From Shewanella frigidimarina (GTDB lineage: Bacteria > Pseudomonadota > Gammaproteobacteria > Enterobacterales > Shewanellaceae): 64,000 nucleotides of DNA. The DNA lies in contig NZ_RKKE01000002.1 in NCBI RefSeq assembly GCF_003797125.1, positions 967,661 to 1,031,660 on the forward strand, read 5' to 3'. The position numbers and the translations under genes are program-made. This document shows, piece after piece, positions 1 to 8,831 of the stretch. The notes beneath the pieces were generated by a model. That model made no database searches. It saw only the letters and a list, made by a program, of their open reading frames with translations, and had not been told where the DNA came from. The stretch's first letter is position 1, and every line of letters starts with the position of its first letter.

Positions 1-6
1 ACCATA

Positions 7-399
7 TTAGTCATTCGGCAACGCTTGGATCTCAATAATGAGGCCTTCAGGGCCGCGAACAAAAATTTGTTTAATCAATGATCCTGGCACTTCATTAATA
101 GAATAGCGCAGGCCCAGTTTGGCAATTCTTGCCATTACATCTTGATAGTCATCACTGAAAAAACTCACATGATGAACAATATTTTGCGGCTGCTCATTTT
201 GCGACAGTTGATTGCTCACATCTGGCTGCTGATTAGCAAAAATATGTATCACATCTTTGTCACCGGCAAATAAAAAATAACCAGAAAACTCAAGATTAGG
301 TCGAGTACCAACGGTTAAATCTAATAACGCCACGAGAAAATCGCTCATTTTTTGCGGATTTCTAGCACTTAATGACAAGTGATCAAAGCGAATATTCAT
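7..399 (-). CDS. VOC (glyoxalase/bleomycin-resistance) family protein
   Basis: A single vicinal-oxygen-chelate fold domain of about 130 residues. The start region (MNIRFDHLSLSARNP) has the usual 'DHLSL' strand with a metal-ligand-type His, and the end has a 'GPEGLIIEIQ' strand with the usual metal-ligand Glu. An in-frame codon lies further upstream (447), but the ATG at 399 has an AAGGG-type ribosome site and begins at the conserved domain edge, so I prefer it. VOC proteins include glyoxalases, dioxygenases and resistance proteins; the substrate cannot be told from the sequence. It stands alone at the window edge. Confidence 0.8.
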   Translation of the reverse strand: MNIRFDHLSLSARNPQKMSDFLVALLDLTVGTRPNLEFSGYFLFAGDKDVIHIFANQQPDVSNQLSQNEQPQNIVHHVSFFSDDYQDVMARIAKLGLRYSINEVPGSLIKQIFVRGPEGLIIEIQALPND

Positions 400-929
400 A
401 CAACACCCTTTTAGAATATAGCCGACTTTAACGATCTTTATCAGCAAAGCCTTATATTACTGGGATTATGACTGCCAATGAACCACCACAAAAGCTAAAC
501 ATTATCAAAAATTATTTGATAATCAATTAGCGAGAGAATTCTTCAGTGAACATTAATACCATTGACACCACACTATCCACACCTCTGTATCGCTCGGATA
601 GTAGAAGATACAACCTACATATATTGTGCTATATGAATAAGTTAACCATTAAGTCAGTGTTGAATAGGGAAGCAACAGTATTTGCAATAAGTGCAATTTG
701 AAAGAAAAGCGTTGCAACAAGAAACCTCTAAGTAAGCTTTTTAAAACAGTGACTTAGAATAATTTATTGATAAGATTAAAACGTTGTTAACTCAATGCTG
801 AGTATAAATGATGTACAACATAACGGTAATGAGAGGTTTTATAGTGATGCGTAATCCGGAAGTAAATAATGGCAGACATAATCAGTGAATGTAGGAAGCT
901 TGCTCACTTGCAAGCTTCCTAAAGCTAAA
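400..929. other. Intergenic region without a recognisable gene
   Basis: About 530 AT-rich bases between two genes that are both on the minus strand. I see no open frame of credible length and no RNA gene. Its only clear structure is the hairpin at 892-921, next to the downstream end of the 297-residue gene. Confidence 0.6.
892..921 (-). terminator. Hairpin after the J-domain operon, possible terminator
   Basis: An 11-bp perfect inverted repeat (TAGGAAGCTTG / CAAGCTTCCTA) with an 8-base loop, ending 8 bases past the last stop codon of the operon. No run of T follows on the minus strand, so intrinsic termination is uncertain; it may simply protect the 3' end. Confidence 0.4.
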
Positions 930-1823
930 CTACAAGTCGATATAAATTGGCCAACCAAGTAGACCAATTAAGCCTTCTTTGTATTCCAGGCGCTCCAATC
1001 GTTCAGGAGAGGCATTTTGAATGGCCAACTCTTGATAGCTACGAGAGAAATGCAGCGTCCGCAACAATGCAGCATTAAAATGCTTACCTAAATCTAAACG
1101 AATTGCATCAGCAAGCTCATTAGGTAACTCAGCTAAAGCAGCCTTAGTTTGTTGCTCGATAAACTCGAGGTTAAACCATTCATCTTTAAGTTCTATACGA
1201 GCCATGCGTCGTTTAAGATCTTGACGGACTTTTTTACCGTCAAAAAATATCCGATATAACACGGCTTCTGCCAGAGTACTTTCTAGATTAATATAATCCA
1301 TTGGATCAAAAGTGCCGACAATGTAGAACTGTGCCAGTAAGGCATTAATTGATTGCTGGCGATTATGCTCAGCTAATGCTTCTTGGTAGTAAGCCCAGCC
1401 TTGCCATTCGTCACAATCAGGTGGACTCGAGACTTGATCAAGCAATACTTTATCCACGCCACCATAAACAGATTTGCCATGAAGTCTGTGTTGACTAACT
1501 TTAGTTAGCATCCCCCAGCCCTTCTGGAACGACTTAACTACGCCGTCATCAGTCAGCAGCAACCGTATAGCATTAGCCTGACTTTGGTCAGATAATGCCA
1601 TTAAGCCGATGCTAACAATGCCAATGACATCTTGCGCGGCTTCTTCAAGCAAATGCATTTTATACTTGTTATAAAACTTATCAGCGAACTTAAGGCTCAT
1701 CAAAATGGCTTTCGCTTTGATCTGTCCCAATTGCTCATTACTGAGCAATTCTTCGGTTCGGCCATAAGCCAACACCCGACTCAGATAGGGACCCTGATTT
1801 TCGTCACGTAATACCAATTGCAT
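930..1823 (-). CDS. Uncharacterised protein, last gene of the J-domain operon
   Basis: 297 residues, soluble, no signal peptide or membrane segment. I do not recognise the family. It is rich in helix-forming sequence and has scattered aromatic clusters (DEWQGWAYYQEALAEH). It starts 11 bases past the stop of the preceding 251-residue gene and is read in the same direction, so it is probably the fourth gene of an operon that starts with the J-domain protein at 3122-3406. Function unknown; a role as partner or substrate of that co-chaperone is only an inference from position. Confidence 0.75.
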   Translation of the reverse strand: MQLVLRDENQGPYLSRVLAYGRTEELLSNEQLGQIKAKAILMSLKFADKFYNKYKMHLLEEAAQDVIGIVSIGLMALSDQSQANAIRLLLTDDGVVKSFQKGWGMLTKVSQHRLHGKSVYGGVDKVLLDQVSSPPDCDEWQGWAYYQEALAEHNRQQSINALLAQFYIVGTFDPMDYINLESTLAEAVLYRIFFDGKKVRQDLKRRMARIELKDEWFNLEFIEQQTKAALAELPNELADAIRLDLGKHFNAALLRTLHFSRSYQELAIQNASPERLERLEYKEGLIGLLGWPIYIDL

Positions 1824-1834
1824 TTGCAGAACCC

Positions 1835-2590
1835 TTAATCAAGAAAGCTAAACATATCATCAACTTCAGCATACTCGTCGGTGACCTGGTTCTTTTCTTT
1901 CGCCTGTATCACTAACTCGCTGGCAAACTGGCTGATAATTAGCTGCCAGTCAGAGCCGGTGTTACGCAGCATGTTCTTAATCGCCTTTTCAACATTAGGC
2001 GCTCGATCGCGGATCAATGCTAATAAACTGCGCGGGTCATCAATGCTAAGACTGTGTGCCTCTTCATCGGCTTGCCAATCTGAGTAACCCACGGTTTCTT
2101 CATCCGCTTCATCATCAAAAGTGTCGTTTATCTCATCGTCATCACCGCTGCTACCGCCTAAAATAAGCTCGATAAACGGAATCGATAGATAAAACAGCGC
2201 AGCAGGATCTTCAGCCAAACACTCTAAAATTGCGGTTTGTTTCTCTTCACTGTCTTGGATTCGAATAAGATAAGTCATAAAATCAAAAGTATGCTGCATT
2301 AACTCTTCGGCATTACTTTTGATTTTTTCTTCCCAATAAAGCGGCTGCTGGCAGACAATGTCGCGGATCTGTTCTGGAGTCATTAACTCAGACATAATAG
2401 ATGGGCACGAAATATCATGCTGACTATTAATTTGTGTCAGCGTGACGATATCCATTTTCTCGATCACTTCAACCAACTGATCATCTGACATTGATGTCGC
2501 AATCAATTCAAATCTCTTGCTGGCCTGTTTAGGCTCAACATTAGCCAGCTCTTGTATTTCAGCGGCTGTTATTTCAATGAGACTGTTCAT
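1835..2590 (-). CDS. Uncharacterised acidic protein in the J-domain operon
   Basis: 251 residues, soluble and strongly acidic. Residues about 145-185 hold an Asp/Glu-rich stretch (GDDDEINDTFDDEADEE), probably disordered, between two helical parts. Its ATG overlaps the stop of the preceding 175-residue gene by four bases, which suggests translational coupling. No family recognised. The acidic linker resembles that of the upstream protein in composition, so the two may have similar binding roles (inference). Confidence 0.75.
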   Translation of the reverse strand: MNSLIEITAAEIQELANVEPKQASKRFELIATSMSDDQLVEVIEKMDIVTLTQINSQHDISCPSIMSELMTPEQIRDIVCQQPLYWEEKIKSNAEELMQHTFDFMTYLIRIQDSEEKQTAILECLAEDPAALFYLSIPFIELILGGSSGDDDEINDTFDDEADEETVGYSDWQADEEAHSLSIDDPRSLLALIRDRAPNVEKAIKNMLRNTGSDWQLIISQFASELVIQAKEKNQVTDEYAEVDDMFSFLD

Positions 2591-3114
2591 TCGATATCCT
2601 CATCATATTGGTCATAATAACCTTCTTCATCGCTATCATAGTCCGTGTCGTCATCATCGTTTTCGTCGCGTTCATGCTCATGAAGACCATCAGAATCATC
2701 TTCCTCAGGCTTAGGCGCTGTATCTCCCTGAGTTTCTAACAAATACACCACGGCACAACTTTCGATAAGCAAATCTTCGTTATATTTACGTACCGCAAGC
2801 GCCAGAGGAAGATCGGCATTGTTAAACGCAATCGTCGTTTTAAATTCATCCCAGCTTGGGTGAATATTCAAGCTAATCCAATGCGCCCATTGGCGCTTTG
2901 ACTCAGGCGAGAACTTAACTCTTTCATAAAGCGCGACAGGTAAATATTCAGGGACTGAATCTAGCATCCCAGGATCGGCCAACAATATCTCTCTGATTTT
3001 GCTAGTAAACTTTGCCAGTGCATTTGGCGTATCAGGGTCGTTGTAAGATTCTATATTGTCATTGGCATTATTTTTTAGCTCATTAATGCGTGAGATATTA
3101 AGATGTTTAGCCAT
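2587..3114 (-). CDS. Uncharacterised protein with acidic C-terminal tail
   Basis: 175 residues from the ATG at 3114 (MAKHLNISRINELKNN). A start at 3177 is possible but would overlap the J-domain gene by more than 50 bases, whereas 3114 lies just 7 bases past that gene's stop. The first 130 residues look folded and helical. The last 45 are almost all Asp/Glu with Tyr and His, a low-complexity tail. No family recognised. It is the second gene of the J-domain operon. Confidence 0.75.
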   Translation of the reverse strand: MAKHLNISRINELKNNANDNIESYNDPDTPNALAKFTSKIREILLADPGMLDSVPEYLPVALYERVKFSPESKRQWAHWISLNIHPSWDEFKTTIAFNNADLPLALAVRKYNEDLLIESCAVVYLLETQGDTAPKPEEDDSDGLHEHERDENDDDDTDYDSDEEGYYDQYDEDIE

Positions 3115-3121
3115 GGGATAC

Positions 3122-3406
3122 TCAGGAATAATATTCGTCCCACAACCCGCGCATAGCGGCTGTAGGATCGGCAACAATTACGTTGTTAAAATCATTGATA
3201 AAAGCATTTCTCTGCTTTTTATCTGACAACACTTCGTAAGCTTTTTTGACTCGTTGGAGCTGAACAGATGCTTGTTGTTTTTCATCGTCAGACGCCCCAA
3301 GTAATTTGTCAGGGTGATACTTATTCGATAAACGTTTATAGGCTTTTTTTATGTCATCTTCTTTGGCATTGGCTCTGACGCCCAGTACGCTAAAGTGGTT
3401 AATCAT
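3122..3406 (-). CDS. Small J-domain (DnaJ-like) co-chaperone
   Basis: 94 residues made almost entirely of a J domain: MINHFSVLGVRANAKEDDIKKAY at the start, the diagnostic HPD motif in 'KYHPDKLLG' near residue 32, and the closing 'KKAYEVLSDKKQRNAFIND' helix. J domains stimulate the ATPase of DnaK-type Hsp70 proteins. There is no G/F region, zinc finger or C-terminal substrate-binding domain, so it would be a class III (specialised) J protein. It heads an operon of three unknown proteins, which may be its dedicated clients or adaptors (inference). Confidence 0.9.
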   Translation of the reverse strand: MINHFSVLGVRANAKEDDIKKAYKRLSNKYHPDKLLGASDDEKQQASVQLQRVKKAYEVLSDKKQRNAFINDFNNVIVADPTAAMRGLWDEYYS

Positions 3407-3541
3407 AGTTATTCCTGCAGGCGATGTGGCAGTGATTGCGAGATAAAAAAGTCTGTAAATAGATAAATTTTTTAGCCCGCTATTATATCAACAATCACAG
3501 GCTTGCAGCAAACATAAACCCAAGTTAAGTTGCAATCATTT

Positions 3542-3590
3542 AAGACATCAATTTTAGGACATCAATTTCAGGACAGTAATTTTAGGACAG
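3542..3590. repeat. 14-bp imperfect tandem repeat, 3.5 copies
   Basis: Units AAGACATCAATTTT, AGGACATCAATTTC, AGGACAGTAATTTT and a partial AGGACAG follow each other exactly 14 bases apart. It is non-coding and lies about 135-185 bases upstream of the J-domain gene. Confidence 0.85.
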
Positions 3591-3694
3591 CTATGACACC
3601 CAAAAAGCAGCGTTGTCATTAACAGGTGTTATCTTTGCTGCCGTTAAGATGCCACCAGCCAATTTGAATGATGCGATATTAACAATATCCACGC

Positions 3695-3742
3695 CTATCT
3701 GAGTTTCTATCTGAGTTTCTATCTGAGTTTCTATCTGAGTTT
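3695..3742. repeat. 12-bp perfect tandem repeat, 4 copies
   Basis: CTATCTGAGTTT is repeated four times without a mismatch. Copy number could vary by slipped-strand mispairing. It lies just beyond the end of the LysR gene. Confidence 0.95.
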
Positions 3743-3780
3743 GTTAGCATGATGCTTTAACGGCAAAACACCTGCAAAAA

Positions 3781-4680
3781 TTACCCCATTTCAATCAGAC
3801 TCACAAATTCGCGCATCGCTGGTGAGACACTGTATTTACGGGTAATAAACACCGTATTACCCGATTCAACACCTTGCAGTTGTCGGTAATGCAGATTGAA
3901 TAACTGCTGAGCTGATTTTGCAATACCGCTGCTGACAATCGCGTAGCCAATATTGTGTTTTACCGCGCTGACTAGATGAAATAACGAATCGGTTTCTAAC
4001 ACCACATTAAAGCGTAAATCCGTTTCTGCCATCGCATTATCAATGTATTGCCTAAACTGCATATTTTGGCTCAACAACACCAATGGTAAACGTTGCAAAT
4101 TATTAAGGGTTAATCGGTTATCACTTAGCGCAGTAGTGTCGAGTTGATTAACAAGTGCTTGGGTTGATAATACTGCCATATCATTATCAATCTGCGGATA
4201 AAAATGAAACGTGCGACGATTCGCCTCAGTAAGGTTTTCATCAAACCCTAAACCGATATCAATTTGATGCAAAGTCAGTTGCTCAATCAGCTTTTCATTG
4301 GTGGTCACCAAGAGCGTTACGGCAATATTAGAATGCAGCTCGTTGAATGCTTTAATTATCGGCATAATATCGACACTCGACTGCGGCACAATGCCAATCC
4401 GCAAAGAGCCGATTAATGGCCCGCTAAACACACTCAATTCTTGTTTTAACGCCGCTTGATCTAACAGCATTTTTTCTGCATAGCGCAATACAATCTGTCC
4501 AGCATCGGTTAACGCAACAAACTGACTGCCGCGCACCACTAGCTCGGTACCAAAGCTTTTTTCCAACGCAGTAATACTGGCTGACAAAGTCGGCTGGGTA
4601 ATATGGCAAGCTTTGGCTGCTTTAGCAAAATGCTTAAACTGCGCTAATTCATAAAAATAATGTAACTGCCTCAGGTTCAT
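3781..4680 (-). CDS. LysR-family transcriptional regulator, divergent from fdhD
   Basis: 299 residues. The N-terminal winged helix-turn-helix (MNLRQLHYFYELAQFKHFAKAAKACHITQPTLSASITALE) is followed by the linker and a LysR substrate-binding domain from about residue 90. The DNA-reading helix (CHITQPTLS) resembles that of OxyR, but the only cysteine is in that helix; the redox cysteines of OxyR are absent, so it is not OxyR. It is divergent from fdhD and the molybdoenzyme gene, with 128 bases between, and probably controls them. An ATAG-N7-CTAT site lies in that gap. The ligand is unknown. Confidence 0.9.
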   Translation of the reverse strand: MNLRQLHYFYELAQFKHFAKAAKACHITQPTLSASITALEKSFGTELVVRGSQFVALTDAGQIVLRYAEKMLLDQAALKQELSVFSGPLIGSLRIGIVPQSSVDIMPIIKAFNELHSNIAVTLLVTTNEKLIEQLTLHQIDIGLGFDENLTEANRRTFHFYPQIDNDMAVLSTQALVNQLDTTALSDNRLTLNNLQRLPLVLLSQNMQFRQYIDNAMAETDLRFNVVLETDSLFHLVSAVKHNIGYAIVSSGIAKSAQQLFNLHYRQLQGVESGNTVFITRKYSVSPAMREFVSLIEMG

Positions 4681-4718
4681 ACGCCCTTCAAAGTCTGCCT
4701 ATCAATTCCATCATATTA

Positions 4719-4733
4719 ATAGATAAAAACTAT
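4719..4733. promoter_or_regulatory. LysR-type operator candidate (ATAG-N7-CTAT)
   Basis: ATAGATAAAAACTAT is a dyad that fits the general LysR T-N11-A pattern and matches one OxyR half-site consensus (ATAGntnnnanCTAT) at every fixed base. It lies 39 bases upstream of the LysR start and 76 bases upstream of fdhD. No second half-site at the OxyR spacing is seen. Confidence 0.5.
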
Positions 4734-4808
4734 CACCGCATAAATTTGTTTGATTGGCTTTGTGTATTAGCGCCCCCTAAACTGTGATCCACGTCCGGTT
4801 TTGAGTCT

Positions 4809-5630
4809 ATGCACATGAATGCTTCATACAAATGGTTGCCACCCATTGAACATCTGGTAGAGGAAGTAGCTGCCGCCATAAATATTAACGGGATTAACTA
4901 TGCTGTGATGATGGTCACTCCTGATGATATTGAAGACTTTGCGATTGGTTTTTTATTTTCCGAAGCCATTATCCAATACGATCATGACATACATGACATT
5001 CAAATAACGCCATCAGATAGCGGCTTTATGGTTGAAGTGACTATCGCCAATCGTTGTCTGTCGGCCTTAAACAGTAAAAAACGTCGGCTCGTGGGTGCTA
5101 CAGGTTGCGGCATCTGCGGTGTTGAAGCAATAGAGCATGCACTGCCTCAATTAGCTATTCTTCCGGTCACTCGCCCCATTGACATTAATAACCTTGAGAC
5201 CTTAAAACAACGCATTGCAGACAGCCAAATAAAAGCTCAACAAAGTGGTGCGATACATGCGGCTTTAGCGTTAACAGCCCAAGGCGACATTATCGCCTGT
5301 CGTGAAGACATTGGCCGTCATAATGCACTCGATAAACTTATCGGCATGTTAATAAGGCAAACAACCGCGACGCAAAAAACATCATGTAATACCTTATTAA
5401 TCACCAGTCGTTGTAGCAGTGAATTGATCCATAAAGCGGTGCGGTTTGGCGCTAACAATCTTATTAGTCTAGCTTCGCCAAGCCAACTGGCAGTCAAGCT
5501 AGCACTAAAATACAACCTCAATATTATTCACATACCCAAGTTTTCAGCGCCTATTTATTATTCCAGTTACGACTCTCACTTCAATGTTAATCGTCTATCG
5601 CTGAGCCCTATCGGAGAAATTCATGTCTAG
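4809..5630 (+). CDS. fdhD: FdhD, formate dehydrogenase sulfurtransferase
   Basis: 273 residues. FdhD passes sulfur from the cysteine desulfurase IscS to the bis-MGD molybdenum cofactor of formate dehydrogenases. The signature 'GATGCGICG' is present with the catalytic pair Cys100 and Cys103, along with 'CREDIGRHNALDKLIG' further on. ATGs at 4809 and 4815 are both possible. The stop overlaps the next gene's start by 8 bases, so maturation factor and molybdoenzyme are co-translated, which supports this FdhD serving that enzyme. Confidence 0.95.
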   Translation: MHMNASYKWLPPIEHLVEEVAAAININGINYAVMMVTPDDIEDFAIGFLFSEAIIQYDHDIHDIQITPSDSGFMVEVTIANRCLSALNSKKRRLVGATGCGICGVEAIEHALPQLAILPVTRPIDINNLETLKQRIADSQIKAQQSGAIHAALALTAQGDIIACREDIGRHNALDKLIGMLIRQTTATQKTSCNTLLITSRCSSELIHKAVRFGANNLISLASPSQLAVKLALKYNLNIIHIPKFSAPIYYSSYDSHFNVNRLSLSPIGEIHV

Positions 5631-7968
5631 TCATCACCAAAAACCAACCAAAGCCGGCGGATTCCCTTCACTGCAAGCCACATTTACTCATGTACTTCGC
5701 AGCCAACACACTAAGCAAAACCTTAAAAACTTACTCCGTGTTAATCAAACTGATGGCTTCGATTGCCCGGGTTGCGCATGGGGTGATAACAAGCAAGGTG
5801 CATTTCAGTTTTGCGAAAATGGCGCCAAAGCTGTGGCATGGGAATCAACAGGCAAAGGCGTTGGCCGCGATTTTTTTGCTCAACATTCGGTACGCCAACT
5901 AACAAAACAGACTGACTACTGGTTAGAGTATCAGGGGCGTTTAACCGAACCAATGCGCTTTAATGCGATAACCGATCACTATGAACCAGTAACCTGGCCT
6001 GAGGCATTTTCGATTATCGCCACCAAGCTCAACAGTTTAAGTAGCCCTGACCAAGTTGAATTTTACACTTCTGGACGCGCCAGTAACGAAGCATCCTACC
6101 TCTACCAACTGTTTGGCCGGCTTTATGGCACCAATAACTTTCCCGATTGCTCTAACATGTGCCACGAAGCTAGTGGTGTCGCATTAATTAGCGCCATTGG
6201 AATAGGTAAAGGCACGGTAGTATTAGAAGATTTTGATGCGGCCGAAGCCATTTTTGTGTTTGGCCAAAACCCTGGCACCAACCACCCAAGAATGATGAAT
6301 ACTCTGCGCAAGGCAGCCAAACAAGGGGGTAAAATTGTCACTTTCAATAATCTTAAAGAAGTTGCCTTAGAAAAGTTCGCCAGTCCACAAAGCCCTATAG
6401 AATTGCTCACTCCAGCAGCCACTACCATCAGCCATTTGTATTTAACCCCTAAATTAGGCGGCGATATGGCCGCTGCGCGAGGCATGGCTAAATTTATTAT
6501 TGAACAACGTCCAGATAAAATAGACCATGAGTTTATACAGCAGCACAGTGCATTTTTTGAAGATTATCAACACAGTGTTACACACACTAGCTGGGATAAA
6601 ATAGAACAACAATCTGGACTGACAAAAGCAGAGATTATTCAAGCCGCGACCGTGTTCAGTGACAGCAAAACCGTGATCAGTTGCTGGGCAATGGGCTTAA
6701 CTCAACATAAGCATTCGGTCGACATTATTCGTGAAGTCGTTAATCTGCATCTGCTATGTGGTCAAATAGGTAAAAAAGGCGCCGGATTATGCCCTGTTCG
6801 CGGCCACAGTAATGTGCAAGGCAACCGCACTATGGGCATTAATGAAAAGCCGTCTGCCGCTTTTATTACCCGCTTAGAACAGCATTTATCTACCAGCTTA
6901 CCGCGGCAAGCGGGCCACAATGTGGTCGAAGCCCTTAAAGCCCTGCACAGTAAACAGAGTAAGGTGCTAATTTGTTTAGGTGGAAACCTTGCTGCTGCGG
7001 CGCCCGATACTGATTTTACATACCAAGCAATGCGCAATGCTGAACTCAATGTTCAAATCAGCACTAAGCTTAATCGCAGCCACTTACAAGTAACACACGA
7101 CGCCTTAATTTTACCTTGTTTAGGCCGCACTGAATTAGACAAGCAGCAAAGCGGCATTCAAAAAATCACCGTTGAAGATACCTTTAGCATGGTTCATGCT
7201 TCAACAGGCATGACCGAACCCGCCTCAGAACAATGTTTATCTGAAATTGATATTGTCGCTCAAATGGCTCATGCAACATTTAACCATTCCGGCTCGACTC
7301 AGCTCAACTCAACAAACCATGCCACAAATAAACTAGATTGGCTGGCATTACGTGATGACTATGCACTAATCCGTCAGCTTATCGAAAATACCATCGACGG
7401 CTTTAGTGACTTTAATCAACGTATCGAACAACCAGCCGGGTTTTATCTGGGGAATAGCGCTGCTGAGCTTATTTGGAATACCACTAACCAGTTAGCTCAA
7501 TTTAATCCTAGTCAGTTGCCAAATTCAGTTATTGCAGATTGTTCAAGCAACGCACAAACAACTGCGTCATCCGCCGAACAACACCCTATTTTTTTACTGC
7601 AAAGTTTGCGATCTCACGACCAATACAACACCACTATTTATGGAATGGACGACCGATATCGCGGTATTAAAGGTAAGCGGAATGTATTGTTTATGAACCA
7701 ACAAGATGCTGTTCAGCTTAATCTGCTTGAAGACCAACTTATTGATATACAGTCTATTGCCAACGACAATATCGTCCGCAAAGTCTGTGGCTTTAGCGTG
7801 GTTTATTACGACATTCCACGCGGTAACATTGCGGCTTATTATCCTGAGACGAATCCACTGGTGTCAATCAACAGCGTCGGAATTGGCTCTTACACCCCAA
7901 CCTCAAAATCAATCCCGGTGGTTATTACTCCATCAACCAAACAGGTGATTAGCGTGGCTCAGGTGTAA
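5623..7968 (+). CDS. FdhF/YdeP-family molybdopterin oxidoreductase
   Basis: 781 residues of the bis-MGD formate dehydrogenase-like family (FdhF/YdeP branch). The N-terminus carries 'GFDCPGCAWGD' with Cys48 and Cys51 and then Cys64 ('FCENGAK'), as in YdeP-type proteins. The molybdopterin oxidoreductase domain spans about 110-570 and a C-terminal molydopterin-dinucleotide-binding domain about 640-770. There is no twin-arginine signal, so it should be cytoplasmic. In E. coli YdeP is linked to acid resistance; formate as substrate is not proven. No iron-sulfur or cytochrome subunit lies beside it, so the electron partner is elsewhere. Confidence 0.88.
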   Translation: MSSHHQKPTKAGGFPSLQATFTHVLRSQHTKQNLKNLLRVNQTDGFDCPGCAWGDNKQGAFQFCENGAKAVAWESTGKGVGRDFFAQHSVRQLTKQTDYWLEYQGRLTEPMRFNAITDHYEPVTWPEAFSIIATKLNSLSSPDQVEFYTSGRASNEASYLYQLFGRLYGTNNFPDCSNMCHEASGVALISAIGIGKGTVVLEDFDAAEAIFVFGQNPGTNHPRMMNTLRKAAKQGGKIVTFNNLKEVALEKFASPQSPIELLTPAATTISHLYLTPKLGGDMAAARGMAKFIIEQRPDKIDHEFIQQHSAFFEDYQHSVTHTSWDKIEQQSGLTKAEIIQAATVFSDSKTVISCWAMGLTQHKHSVDIIREVVNLHLLCGQIGKKGAGLCPVRGHSNVQGNRTMGINEKPSAAFITRLEQHLSTSLPRQAGHNVVEALKALHSKQSKVLICLGGNLAAAAPDTDFTYQAMRNAELNVQISTKLNRSHLQVTHDALILPCLGRTELDKQQSGIQKITVEDTFSMVHASTGMTEPASEQCLSEIDIVAQMAHATFNHSGSTQLNSTNHATNKLDWLALRDDYALIRQLIENTIDGFSDFNQRIEQPAGFYLGNSAAELIWNTTNQLAQFNPSQLPNSVIADCSSNAQTTASSAEQHPIFLLQSLRSHDQYNTTIYGMDDRYRGIKGKRNVLFMNQQDAVQLNLLEDQLIDIQSIANDNIVRKVCGFSVVYYDIPRGNIAAYYPETNPLVSINSVGIGSYTPTSKSIPVVITPSTKQVISVAQV

Positions 7969-8017
7969 GTAACCTAAACTCGGGATAACAATACTCAAAC
8001 AATGTAGCCCTAGCGCA

Positions 8018-8665
8018 TTAGCGCTGGGCAACTAAATCGGCCAAAACTTGTTTATATGCTTCAACTGGATGCGCGCCAGTTAATGCACTCGATTGGTTAA
8101 AAATGACCGTGGGTACACCCGAAATACCAAGTTGCTGCCAATGAGCCTCTTTGGCGCGAACCTGTTCAGCCACTGCAGCGTTATCAAGTAAACTCATGGC
8201 TTCTGCGGCATTAATACCCACTGCGGTGAGCTCAGCGGTCAACACCTCACGGTTTGAAATATCTTTATGTTCGCTAAAAAAGGCGCTGAATAAACGCAAT
8301 TTAAGCTCCGTTTGCTTACCGACCTCTTTCGCGTATTCCAACAACACATGAGCGTCTAAAGTGTTAACCATTTTCATCTGTTCAAAATAGTCAAAAATAA
8401 AGCCATGTTCAGCCCCCTGTTGAGCAATATTGGCCCGTGCACGAACGCTACCTTCTGGGGTTGTGCCGTATTTTCTGGCTGAATGCTCACGCAGATTTTC
8501 ACCTTCAGCAGGCATGTTAGGGTTAAGTTCAAATGGTTGCCACTCAATCTCAACTTGATCTTGCAGCCCAAGTTCATTTATCGCTGCTTCTAAGTGTTTA
8601 TAACCGACGATGCACCAAGGGCACACTACATCTGAAATAATATCGAGCTTAATCTTTGCTGTCAT
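8018..8665 (-). CDS. DsbA-family oxidoreductase (FrnE-like)
   Basis: 215 residues with a DsbA/2-hydroxychromene-2-carboxylate isomerase thioredoxin-like fold. The active-site CPWC is at residues 15-18 and the cis-Pro loop is in 'GISGVPTVIFNQ'. No signal peptide, so unlike DsbA itself it is cytoplasmic; FrnE-type proteins act as thiol-disulfide oxidoreductases or isomerases, often in stress protection. It is convergent with the molybdoenzyme gene and followed by only about 50 bases. Confidence 0.88.
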   Translation of the reverse strand: MTAKIKLDIISDVVCPWCIVGYKHLEAAINELGLQDQVEIEWQPFELNPNMPAEGENLREHSARKYGTTPEGSVRARANIAQQGAEHGFIFDYFEQMKMVNTLDAHVLLEYAKEVGKQTELKLRLFSAFFSEHKDISNREVLTAELTAVGINAAEAMSLLDNAAVAEQVRAKEAHWQQLGISGVPTVIFNQSSALTGAHPVEAYKQVLADLVAQR

Positions 8666-8717
8666 TTGGCTGTCCTCATCTGTTCAAGTACGCTTTTTCA
8701 CTGTAACGTGATAAAAA

Positions 8718-8755
8718 AATACCAATGCCATTTGCGATAACGCGGCATTGGTATT
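8718..8755 (-). terminator. Intrinsic terminator of the carboxymuconolactone-decarboxylase gene
   Basis: A 12-bp stem (AATACCAATGCC / GGCATTGGTATT) with a 14-base loop, followed on the minus strand by seven T. It is placed 77 bases past the stop at 8832. Confidence 0.85.
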
Positions 8756-8831
8756 ATGAAGTCATACATGAATCGACTTATCGTGAATGATAATCTTTGA
8801 TAAAAATGTCGGTAAAAATGTTAGTAAAGAA

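Larger units (their letters stand above)
3407..3780. other. Intergenic region with two short tandem repeat tracts
   Basis: Upstream of the J-domain operon and downstream of the LysR gene, both on the minus strand. No gene seen. It holds a 14-bp imperfect tandem repeat (3542-3590) and a perfect 12-bp repeat (3695-3742). Confidence 0.7.

Noticed and set aside
3542..3742. CRISPR array
   Set aside because: Repeats are contiguous 12- and 14-bp units without spacers and no cas gene is near.
3781..4680. The LysR regulator as OxyR
   Set aside because: The OxyR redox cysteines are absent; only one Cys, in the DNA-binding helix.
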